A stretch of DNA of 64,000 nt from Bacteroidales bacterium. GTDB taxonomy: Bacteria > Bacteroidota > Bacteroidia > Bacteroidales > F082. A program made the translations under genes and the position numbers. The stretch is taken from NCBI GenBank assembly GCA_017395365.1, contig JAFPUN010000020.1, positions 248,001 through 312,000 of the forward strand. The letters are read 5' to 3'. Positions 33,472 to 41,900 of the stretch are shown here, piece after piece (the stretch's first letter is position 1; every line of letters begins with the position of its first letter). Below the pieces are notes generated by a model, which was given only the letters and a program-made list of their open reading frames with translations, made no database searches and was not told the DNA's origin.

Positions 33472-34494
33472 TCAGTTTTCGTTATCGGGATTCTCGTTGA
33501 GGAGTTGTTGCAGTTCTCGGAGTTTATTCTCAAGAATGGTTTTGTCGGGGAGGTGCAGTTTATATTCAGCGACAAGTGCAGGTGATAGGCTTCGGCTTAA
33601 TGCGTATTCTACAACAGTCTCGTCTTTGGATGCACATAAAACGAGACCGATACTTGGGTTTTCGTTTGGTTTCTTTACATCTCTGTCGAGGGCTTCCAAA
33701 TAGAATTCAAGTTGCCCCAAATGCTCGGGCTTGAATTTTTCGGTTTTCAATTCAATGGCGACCAAACACTGCAACTCACGATTGTAAAACAGCAAATCGA
33801 TGAAAAAATCAGTATTGCCCACTTGAAGTCGGTATTCTTGCCCCATAAAAGAAAGGTCTTTCCCAAATTCCAGAATGAAGTCTTTTAGGTTTGCCGTAAT
33901 GGCCTTTTGTAAGTCTGATTCGGAATGGCTGTCTGGAATATCAAGGAATTCAAGCACATAGCTGTCGCGAAGCGAAGCAAGTCCCTCGTGTTTCGATAGT
34001 TGCAATTGATTGACTTGATTGGAAATCATGGTGCGTTCGAAAAGCATACTGTCGAGTTGGCGTTCAAGTTCGCGTTTTGAATAGCCGTTTTTAATGGATA
34101 GATTTATGTAAAACTCACGGGCCTCGTCCGTTTTTGCACTGACCATAATAAGTATATTGTTAGTCCAAGGCAATTCTCTCACCAGTGGTGAGAGTTTTTC
34201 GTTTCCGGCGTATGTCTCATAGAATTGCTTCATGCGCCAGATGTTTTGGGCGGAAAATCCTTTTATGCCGACATACTTCGATTGCACATAATTGGCAAAC
34301 TCTTGAACAATTGACTTTCCCCAAGCATTGCTTTTCACCTTTTCACTGATGTATTGGCCGATTTTCCAATACATTTCAATCAATTCCCGATTGACAGCAC
34401 GAAAGGCTTTTTGTCGCGCTTGTTCGATGATTGCCACAATCTCGTCAAATTCGTTATATGTGCTTGAGGTGGGATGCATTTGCTTGATTTTCAA
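33472..34494 (-). CDS. DUF1016 (YhcG-like) PDDEXK nuclease-domain protein
   Basis: 340 residues. Residues 1-160 are the helical DUF1016 N-terminal domain (FSAQNIWRMKQFYETY; GYSKRELERQLDS). Residues 170-340 form a PDDEXK-like nuclease domain: DFFIDLLFYN (Asp) and VAIELKTEKF (Glu-x-Lys) hold the metal site. These proteins are abundant and poorly understood; some are thought to act as restriction-like nucleases. A perfect palindrome lies just upstream, nearly identical to a palindrome inside the gene. Confidence 0.85.
   Translation of the reverse strand: MKIKQMHPTSSTYNEFDEIVAIIEQARQKAFRAVNRELIEMYWKIGQYISEKVKSNAWGKSIVQEFANYVQSKYVGIKGFSAQNIWRMKQFYETYAGNEKLSPLVRELPWTNNILIMVSAKTDEAREFYINLSIKNGYSKRELERQLDSMLFERTMISNQVNQLQLSKHEGLASLRDSYVLEFLDIPDSHSESDLQKAITANLKDFILEFGKDLSFMGQEYRLQVGNTDFFIDLLFYNRELQCLVAIELKTEKFKPEHLGQLEFYLEALDRDVKKPNENPSIGLVLCASKDETVVEYALSRSLSPALVAEYKLHLPDKTILENKLRELQQLLNENPDNEN
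34172..34195. repeat. internal palindrome in the DUF1016 gene
   Basis: CTCTCACCA-G-TGGTGAGAG, perfect 9-base arms (34176-34194). It encodes the conserved LSPLVRE part, so codon usage makes the palindrome. Confidence 0.65.
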
Positions 34495-34502
34495 TATACT
34501 AT

Positions 34503-34529
34503 AATTCTCTCAACAGCGGTGAGAGAATT
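34503..34529. promoter_or_regulatory. perfect palindrome upstream of the DUF1016 gene
   Basis: AATTCTCTCA, 7 bases, TGAGAGAATT: 10-base perfect arms, ending 8 bases before the ATG. It matches the internal palindrome at 34172 in 21 of 23 bases. Confidence 0.65.
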
Positions 34530-34532
34530 TCG

Positions 34533-35879
34533 TCAATAGTTGTACCCAGTATAATTCTCCGGCGTGATGGCCGCCAGTTCCGCCTTGATTTTCTCGCTCA
34601 CAGGCAATCCCTTGATGAACTCATCAATGGCGGCTTTGTCGATATGCTTGTTGGTACGTGTAAGCCCTTTCAGCAACTCGTAAGCACCTTCAACCTGCTC
34701 GCGGCGGAGGATGGTCTGGATGGCCTCGGCCACCACGGCGTAGTTCTGTTGCAGGTCCTGGCGGATTTTGTCCTCGTTGAGCAAGAGCTTGTCCAAACCT
34801 TTCATCAGCGACTTGAGCGCAATCAGTGTATGGGCAATCGGCACGCCGATGTTGCGGGTGACGGTTGAGTCGGTGAGGTCACGCTGCAGGCGGCTGATGG
34901 GCAGCTTGGTGCTGAGGAAGGTGAGGATGGCGTTGGCCATACCGAGGTTGCCTTCGGCGTTCTCGAAGTCGATGGGGTTCACCTTGTGGGGCATCGCCGA
35001 CGAGCCGACTTCGCCCGCCTTGATCTTCTGTTTGAAGTATTCCATCGATACATAGAGCCAGATGTCGCGCGAGAGGTCAATCAGGATGGTGTTGACGCGG
35101 CGCAGGGCATCGAAGTAGGCGGCCATGTAGTCGTAATGCTCGATTTGCGTGGTGGTCTGTTGACGCTTGAGTTTCAGACTCTTCTCCACGAACTTCTTCG
35201 CGAAGGCAGGCCAGTCGATGTCGGGGTAGGCCACCTTGTGGGCGTTCATGTTGCCCGTGGCGCCACCGAACTTGGCAGTGAAAGGCACGCTATTGAGCAT
35301 CTTCAGCTGATCGTTGAGGCGCTCCACGAAGACATAGATCTCCTTGCCCAGATGCGTCGGGCTGGCGGGCTGACCGTGGGTTTTGGCCAGCATTGGGATG
35401 TCGCGCCATTCCTCGGCCATGCCTTTCAGCTTGTCGACGAGGTCTTCCAAAGCGGGCTTCACCACCAGTTTGTGCGCCTCCATCATCGAGAGCGGCACGG
35501 CGGTGTTGTTGATGTCCTGCGAGGTGAGGCCGAAGTGCAGGAACTCCTTAAACTCGGTCAGGCCGAGTTCGTCGAAGCGGCGTTTCAAGAAGTATTCCAC
35601 GGCTTTCACATCGTGGTTGGTCTCTTTTTCTATCTCCTTGATTTCCAAAGCGTCTTCTGTTTGGAATTCCTCATAGATGGCGCGGAGGTCGTCGTAGTCG
35701 CCGTTGAACTTCTCGAGTTGCGGCAAGGGCAGTTCGCACAAGGAGATGTAATACTCCACTTCGACCATCACGCGGTAGCGGATGAGGGCAAATTCGGAGA
35801 AAAAGTCGTCCAACTCAACGGTCTTGGAACGGTAACGCCCGTCGACGGGCGATATGGCGGTTAATGGATTGAGGTTCAT
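34533..35879 (-). CDS. purB: adenylosuccinate lyase
   Basis: 448 residues, normal length. The signature SSAMPHKVNPIDFE (about residue 300) is the mobile loop of the fumarase/aspartase superfamily. It makes AMP and fumarate from adenylosuccinate and the corresponding AICAR step in purine synthesis. Catalytic His lies in the LTSQDINNTA/AKTHGQPASPT segments. It stands alone between the palindrome at 34503 and the terminator/promoter at 35897. Confidence 0.97.
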   Translation of the reverse strand: MNLNPLTAISPVDGRYRSKTVELDDFFSEFALIRYRVMVEVEYYISLCELPLPQLEKFNGDYDDLRAIYEEFQTEDALEIKEIEKETNHDVKAVEYFLKRRFDELGLTEFKEFLHFGLTSQDINNTAVPLSMMEAHKLVVKPALEDLVDKLKGMAEEWRDIPMLAKTHGQPASPTHLGKEIYVFVERLNDQLKMLNSVPFTAKFGGATGNMNAHKVAYPDIDWPAFAKKFVEKSLKLKRQQTTTQIEHYDYMAAYFDALRRVNTILIDLSRDIWLYVSMEYFKQKIKAGEVGSSAMPHKVNPIDFENAEGNLGMANAILTFLSTKLPISRLQRDLTDSTVTRNIGVPIAHTLIALKSLMKGLDKLLLNEDKIRQDLQQNYAVVAEAIQTILRREQVEGAYELLKGLTRTNKHIDKAAIDEFIKGLPVSEKIKAELAAITPENYTGYNY

Positions 35880-35896
35880 CGTTTAGGTATTAAATG

Positions 35897-35934
35897 AAAA
35901 GTATCGCAAAAATAGGGATTTTTGCGATACTTTT
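35897..35934. terminator. 17-base perfect hairpin overlapping the purB promoter
   Basis: Arms AAAAGTATCGCAAAAAT and ATTTTTGCGATACTTTT around an AGGG loop. On the minus strand it terminates the gene at 35973 (U-rich run). The same palindrome contains TATTTTTG (35907-35914, minus strand), a -7 box for purB, so terminator and promoter coincide. Confidence 0.55.
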
Positions 35935-35972
35935 TCCAATCGGCAATAAAATGTTGCTTTTAAGACGTAATA

Positions 35973-36476
35973 TTATTTAGTCATATATACACTTATTCTA
36001 TATTCTTTTTGCGGGATTAGATCGTTCAGAAGTTTGATACATGTTTTAATTTCTTCACTGTAGCCATCAACAAAATGTATGCGATGGACTTCTTCTCTTT
36101 TGATAACGGTAATGGTGAGGTCTGGAAAGTTACTGACAACAAGTCCTGGGTGATCCACAATTGTATCCTTTGTAAAATACTCACAAGTAGATAGATAGGA
36201 TTCTATCCTTTCAAGTTTTGAAAAATCTAAATCCCAAAGATTAAAGAACCTTATTCCTGTTTTACCCATTTTCCTTCTCTCTTGTTTTGTAACAGGGTTT
36301 TTGTGGCAAATCAATCCTTCTTTCATAAGTCTGATGCTCTCCGGGCCATATTCCACCTCTATCCTTATAAAGTCATCAACTCCATATTTCCACGATCCTT
36401 CTGATTGGGCAACTAATGTACTGACATTAGATACTATTATTAAAGCGGTCAACAGAAAAAAGTGTTGTGTTTTCAT
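35973..36476 (-). CDS. secreted protein of unknown function
   Basis: 167 residues from the ATG at 36476, which starts a signal peptide cleaved near TLVAQ. The rest has charged beta-type sequence (FIRIEVEYGPES; DLTITVIKREEVHRIHFVDGY) and no recognised domain. It is AT-rich like the gene before it, and the start lies 8 bases after that gene's stop, so they are co-transcribed. Function unknown. Confidence 0.55.
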   Translation of the reverse strand: MKTQHFFLLTALIIVSNVSTLVAQSEGSWKYGVDDFIRIEVEYGPESIRLMKEGLICHKNPVTKQERRKMGKTGIRFFNLWDLDFSKLERIESYLSTCEYFTKDTIVDHPGLVVSNFPDLTITVIKREEVHRIHFVDGYSEEIKTCIKLLNDLIPQKEYRISVYMTK

Positions 36477-36483
36477 GATTTGT

Positions 36484-37242
36484 TTATTTTCGGCGAAGAT
36501 AGTAAATTGTGCCAAGATATCCTGTTTGATCAACAAAAAATCCTTGACACGACTTTGTCCGGCTTCTTATGTTGAAGTTTCCGTGTTCATCTGATGTGCC
36601 AAGAAAGTGCCCGTAGTACGATTCATGAAACTTGTCGGTGTTTTGGATGTCTTCATAATAAGTTGAATCGATTTCATAGAACTCTACAAAGGGCACCGCA
36701 TCACCGTTTTCATCCGTTGTCTTTCCCTGCCAATGGGCAAAGCCTCTTTTTACATACGCTTGATGTGTTTCAATGTTTATTTCACCATCGCCAAGTGTTA
36801 TGCCTCTTCTTATTATTGTTGCATCTATATCCCAAAAACACATTCGGTCGTATTCAAGGTAAAAGCCTTTGCAATGGGCATTTCTTGTGTCTATGCTAAA
36901 AGCTCCATGGAAGTCTGATGTTCCAAGGTAATGATAACAAGTTGAATCATCCTCGTATAAATCCACAAGCGGCAACTCATAACCATTTTTGTCGATGGCT
37001 TTCCCATCCCAATGCACAACTCCTTTGTGTTCAGACAATCGAGAGTTTTTTATGTGGATTTCCTTTTGGCCAAAATCAAAGTCTTTATCCATCCTTTCAA
37101 CGTCAGAAATGGCATAGTAGGAAGTCTCGAAAACGTTTCGTTGGAAACCGGTTTCTTTTTGGAAAGAAAAGGGTTGCTTTACAAGGCTGCATGATGAGAT
37201 GGCAACAAATATGGCGAGAATATATACCAGTTTCTTGCTCAT
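36484..37242 (-). CDS. lipoprotein with two tandem carboxypeptidase-regulatory-like domains
   Basis: 252 residues. The lipobox is ISSCS (Cys 18). Two internal repeats of about 80 residues have the same pattern: a W-(D/Q)-GK-x-x-D-x-NG turn, an LYEDDS/FYEIDS strand and a LGTSD-x-HG-x-F-x-I turn, typical of the carboxypeptidase regulatory-like beta sandwich. Function is probably structural at the outer membrane. It is followed 8 bases later by the 167-residue secreted protein. Confidence 0.65.
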   Translation of the reverse strand: MSKKLVYILAIFVAISSCSLVKQPFSFQKETGFQRNVFETSYYAISDVERMDKDFDFGQKEIHIKNSRLSEHKGVVHWDGKAIDKNGYELPLVDLYEDDSTCYHYLGTSDFHGAFSIDTRNAHCKGFYLEYDRMCFWDIDATIIRRGITLGDGEINIETHQAYVKRGFAHWQGKTTDENGDAVPFVEFYEIDSTYYEDIQNTDKFHESYYGHFLGTSDEHGNFNIRSRTKSCQGFFVDQTGYLGTIYYLRRK

Positions 37243-37283
37243 TTCATTTGCTCGGCTTGTTTTTTCGGTTCGCGGCGGGTGTC

Positions 37284-37559
37284 CTAGAATGCAACGGCTT
37301 CGGTGTGATGAAGTTCTTCAGCCGCAAATTCTTCTTCCAATTCTCGGAACATGTCTTCCGAGTCTTGCCATTTTCCTTCTGCAAATTGTTGTTCGCCTGC
37401 AGCAACCATTTGATGCAGTTCCTCTATGGTGTATGGCTTCACTTTTCCCTCATCGGCATCGGCGTGAGCCATCAAGTGCACCGCCATCCAACGCATGTTG
37501 TCGGGGGTGAGGGTGCTGTATAGGTAATCCAACAGGCCTTGCAATGTTGCTTCACTCAT
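37284..37559 (-). CDS. small antitoxin-like protein
   Basis: 91 residues from the ATG at 37559. The last 40 residues (TIEELHQMVAAGEQQFAEG, split at about 20) resemble RelB-type antitoxin tails that wrap a toxin; the N-terminal part is helical. No toxin gene is adjacent on the same strand (the next gene is a lipoprotein), so it is an orphan or something else. A TATTTTTG box at 37583-37590 and a terminator further upstream mark its borders. Confidence 0.45.
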   Translation of the reverse strand: MSEATLQGLLDYLYSTLTPDNMRWMAVHLMAHADADEGKVKPYTIEELHQMVAAGEQQFAEGKWQDSEDMFRELEEEFAAEELHHTEAVAF

Positions 37560-37582
37560 GGTATTATGATTTGTATTTGTTG

Positions 37583-37590
37583 CAAAAATA
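37583..37590 (-). promoter_or_regulatory. TAnnTTTG -7 promoter box for the 91-residue gene
   Basis: Minus-strand TATTTTTG 24 bases before the ATG at 37559. Confidence 0.5.
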
Positions 37591-37607
37591 CACATTTTCG
37601 TCTAAAA

Positions 37608-37644
37608 AGAGAAAAATCCGCCATACAATGACGGATTTTTCTCT
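37608..37644 (-). terminator. rho-independent terminator of fbaA
   Basis: Hairpin AGAGAAAAATCCG / CGGATTTTTCTCT around an 11-base loop, 24 bases after the fbaA stop (minus strand). It can work in both directions. Confidence 0.75.
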
Positions 37645-37667
37645 AACAAGACGGAAATAATCTTGCT

Positions 37668-38675
37668 TTATGCCTGCTCCAACTTGTCATTTGAGCCCAA
37701 GACATTGATGATCTTGTGCTCATAGAGTTTCTTCATGCTGTCGCGGGCGGGGCCGAGGTACTTGCGCGGGTCGAACTCGGCGGGCTTCTCGGCCAAGGCC
37801 TTGCGGATGGCGGCGGTCATGGCGAGGCGGCTGTCACTGTCGATGTTGATCTTGCAGACGGCGCTCTTGGCGGCCTTGCGCAGCTGCTCCTCGGGGATGC
37901 CCACGGCGGCCTTCAGCGAACCACCATATTGATTAATGGTGTCCACTTCGTCTTGCGGCACCGACGACGAGCCGTGCAGCACGATGGGGAAGCCGGGTAG
38001 TTTCTTCTCGATGGCTTCAAGCACGTCGAAGGCCAACGGAGGCGGCACGAGACGACCCGTGACGGGGTCGACGGTGCACTGCTCGGGAGTGAACTTGTAG
38101 GCGCCGTGCGAGGTGCCAATCGAGATGGCTAAGGAGTCGACGCCGGTCTTGGTCACGAAGTCGATGACTTCCTCGGGCTTGGTGTAGTGGCTTTCGGCGG
38201 CGGAGACTTCTTCCTCAACACCGGCCAAAACGCCCAATTCGCCTTCTACGGTCACATCGTACTGGTGTGCGTAGTCGACGACCTTTCTCGTCAAGGCCAC
38301 GTTTTCGTCATAGGGCAGGGCCGAGCCGTCGATCATCACCGACGAGAAGCCCATGTCAATGCACGACTTGCACAGTTCAAACGAGTCGCCGTGGTCGAGG
38401 TGAAGCACGATTTCAGGATGGGCGCAGCCCAGCTCCTTGGCGTATTCCACGGCACCTTGGGCCATGTAGCGCAGCAGGGTCTGGTTGGCGTAGTTGCGCG
38501 CGCCTTTCGACACTTGCAGGATGACGGGCGACTTGGTCTCGACGGCAGCCATGATGATGGCCTGCATCTGTTCCATATTGTTGAAGTTGAAGGCTGGGAT
38601 GGCATAGCCGCCATCAACCGCCTTGGCGAACATTTTACGGGTGTTCACGAGCCCTAATTCTTTGTAGCTTACCAT
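37668..38675 (-). CDS. fbaA: class II fructose-bisphosphate aldolase
   Basis: 335 residues. LHLDHGDSFELCKSCI (about residue 92) holds the zinc-binding His/Asp region; GTSHGAYK and VLHGSSSVPQ are further active-site segments. It splits fructose 1,6-bisphosphate into the two triose phosphates in glycolysis/gluconeogenesis. Usual length and no fusion. It lies in a simple locus flanked by a terminator downstream and a 118-base palindromic repeat upstream. Confidence 0.96.
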   Translation of the reverse strand: MVSYKELGLVNTRKMFAKAVDGGYAIPAFNFNNMEQMQAIIMAAVETKSPVILQVSKGARNYANQTLLRYMAQGAVEYAKELGCAHPEIVLHLDHGDSFELCKSCIDMGFSSVMIDGSALPYDENVALTRKVVDYAHQYDVTVEGELGVLAGVEEEVSAAESHYTKPEEVIDFVTKTGVDSLAISIGTSHGAYKFTPEQCTVDPVTGRLVPPPLAFDVLEAIEKKLPGFPIVLHGSSSVPQDEVDTINQYGGSLKAAVGIPEEQLRKAAKSAVCKINIDSDSRLAMTAAIRKALAEKPAEFDPRKYLGPARDSMKKLYEHKIINVLGSNDKLEQA

Positions 38676-38762
38676 ATTGTATCGTTTAATTAACTTATGT
38701 TGAATCTTCGATTTGTTGATTGTTTAATCGTTGAAATGATAATTCGACGTAGTCAATTGTTG

Positions 38763-38880
38763 GTGGCCGATGGCTTATGGCTGATGACTATGGCTCGCTT
38801 TCCCTTCGTAGGAGATTGCGGATCAAGTCCGCAATGACAGCCTCGGGTAAGGCGAACCATAGGCCATTGGCTATCGGCCA
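38763..38880. repeat. nested palindromic repeat between fbaA and the C25 protease
   Basis: Outer arms TGGCCGATGGC...TATGGC (38763-38798) and the inverted GCGAACCATAGGCC...GGCCA (38852-38880) enclose an inner REP-like hairpin ATTGCGGA-TCAAG-TCCGCAAT (38815-38835) with the GCAATGAC flank. Confidence 0.6.
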
Positions 38881-38922
38881 TAGTTAATCACGGCAAAAAT
38901 AGGAAATACTTCCTTTTCTTCG

Positions 38923-41900
38923 TCACCTGACGCTCACTTTCTTTGAACAACTGCCGTTTTCGGTGCTCAATTTGACGATATAGAGCCCCGAAACAAGGTG
39001 ACTTAAATCCAAGGAAACCGCCGCGCCTTGTAGCAAACGGCCTGTGTTTTTCGCCATCATCCGTTCGCCCAACAGGTTGTAGACTTCAATGATGGCCTTG
39101 CCTTGCAGCGTCTCTCCAAAGACGATGTTGACCTTTCCTTCGGTGGGGTTGGGGAAGAGCTCGAAGTCGATGGAGTGCCATTCGGGAGTGGAATACCCGA
39201 TGAGGCTGATGTGTTTACTGACGGATTCGCATCCGTTGTTGGCCCAAGCCCAAAGGGTCACTTCGGCATCGCCCTCCTGCTGGTTCCAAAGGATGTCGAT
39301 GGCATCTCCGAAACCATAGATAATGCCTGCACTGGCTGGCTCAAGATACCATGAGTGCTGCATGCCTTCCGGGTTTTCATTAGCATAGTGGCTGATGGGA
39401 TTGTTGTATTTGTTGACCACGCTGTCGCCTGCTATCTCACCCAAAATGACATCATTCGCGAAACGGATTTGCGTGGTGCTGACGATGGTGTCATTGCCAA
39501 AGGCGGTAAGCGTCAGATGGACGTTGCCGTTTTCTATGTCTTGGTTTCCAGGATAATAGAAAGGATTGGCTACGGTGTCGTAATCGAAATGGCCGTCGCC
39601 GTCGGTGGCCCATTGTATGGCATCGCAATCGTAAGCATAGGCCTCGAAGAGGACGATGAAATCCTGGCCGCAGGTAATGATGTCGTCTCCTGCATAGGCG
39701 ATGGTGGTATGACTCGGCGGGAAGCAAATGTTGTCCAATCGGGCTTGTGCGCTGCTTTCATGGTTTTTCAAATATGTGAAACTGAATACTCCTCCGCCGT
39801 TATTCAGGGTTAACTCGGCATATTGCCATTCTTTGGAGGAGAAAAGAGCCTCCTCGTTGCTGTATTTGAAGCGCAGTTGCTCTTCGTCGTCGGTTTTGAA
39901 CTGGAACGAGACCTTGACATTGTGCTCGATGGAATGGTCTTTTAATCTACAAATTAGCAATGATTTGTGTGTTGTGTCGGCTTGCGCGACGAAGCAGCGG
40001 TCTCCTTCGTAGGCTTCATCGTCGCTATAAACCCAGCGGTAGCTTCCGGAATTGGACCATTGCAATAGGGGATTCAGCGTGTCAGTCTCGAAGTTCTCAA
40101 AAACGCCACCGTATTGTACGATGGTGTCGAGCCAGGGGTGGTGCTCCAAGTGTTGCACGGTAAAGTGCGTCTGCAACCAAGCCCCCGTGATCGTATTTGG
40201 AGTGGTGTTCAAATCAAATGTGAAGCTGTGGGTCTCATTAGGTTCCAACCCTTGCTGTTGGAGTTGTGGGTTCTCCACCTCTACGAATGGGGCTTTGATG
40301 TCCAAGCTGGCCAGAAGCAAGCCTGCAGCCGAATGGCCTTTGTTGGTTACGGTGAAAGCAAGTTTCGACTTGCCATCGGTGGCGATATGCGTCGAAGGGT
40401 CGCCATTCGCCGTCATGGACTGGTGCTCGGGCTCGATGCAGAGCACTGGGGCGTTGGCTTCGATGACAATTCTATCGAAATGCGCGTTTTGGCCTTCGTT
40501 GAATTGCACCATGAAGGGAAGCAGGGTCTGGTCAGGCACATCGGGCAATACCTTGATGCGGAAGGCATCGTGCAGGGTGAGTTCTGCGTCAGGCTCGATA
40601 TGAGGATAGTCAGCCGTTCCTTGTAGGATCTCGACATAGGGCGATTCGCAAAGCAAGGTGACTTGTCCGCCGTTGGAGGCCACGGTACTGCTGTTGTGTA
40701 TCGTAATCCCGATGGTGGCAGTCTCGCCATAGTCGAGCTGTCCGTTGCCGTCTTGGTCATGTAGCTCTGACGCTTTCATGTAGACATTGGGCTGTTGGGC
40801 CGAAACGACGGTGACGGTTTGCTCATAGCGGAAACGGTTTTGCTTGGTGACCGTGACCAAAAACTGCGTTCCGACTTCCATCTGTGGAAGTGTGAGGCTC
40901 TGGCGTTGTCCTGTGGCTATTGCCGCTTGTTGGAACTCACCGTCGCGTGAAATGCAGACCAAGGCATCTTCTTCGGCGGTGAATTCATACTGCCACTGGT
41001 CGTCGGGATGGAAGGGCGGGACTTCAAGGCTCATCTGTTGGGGTACCTCGGTGTAAAGGTTGAGGTAAGCCTCGCCAAGATAATGGAACACATTGTGTGT
41101 GTCGGTGATGCGACTCGGCCACCAATCTGCCATGAAGGCCCCTTGCGTGAGGAAGAGCTTGCCCGCGACCAAGGCATAGGAAGGTCTTGCAAAAGCGGGC
41201 TCGCTGGAACTTCCCATGGTGGGCATGAAGTTAGGCCAAATATAGTCGAGGAAGCCCCATGTGAGCCGGTCGTTGTAATGGGAACGCGTGACGGTGGTGG
41301 CGCCGATACCTCCCAACGCGCCTACAGGGACATTGCAGAACTCTGCGATGATGGAACGACTCATCCAAACGGAATAGAGGAGGGAATAGGAAAATTGGTA
41401 ACACGCCGCGTCGCAGCCTATGGAGAGGATAAAGGTGGGGTTGACATTGTTAAGGAATTGGGCGTCATAAGTGGAGAAATAAGGGCAACACCAATAATCG
41501 CTGGCCGAATGGTCGCGATAAAGGGTCAGGAAGGTCTCCTCGTTGAGTGCATTGATCAGCAATTGGGAGTCCTCTCGGGTTACCCAATGGTTGAGTCCTC
41601 TTGGATTGGCGGGGACGTAGTTCTGCCCGTTCGGACCGAAATAGTCTACTACGGCATCGGTGTTTTGTCCTGTCGACCATACCGAATCGGGGCGGGGAAG
41701 GGTCTCGTCATACATCATGTATAGGTTGGTCGGATGCTTGCCGAGTTTGTCGCGGCAAAAGCCGTCGACCATCTGCGAGGTGAGCAGGAACCATTTGTTC
41801 TCTTCGTGGCCTGCCGTGATGACTGGGTGGTCGTAATAATGGGGGTCGACCGTTGGATGGGTCTCGTATTCGATGAGCTTTTGGATTTGCAGTTGGTACT

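Noticed and set aside
34986..35864. Plus-strand reading frame of 292 codons
   Set aside because: Antisense of purB without domains; a shadow.
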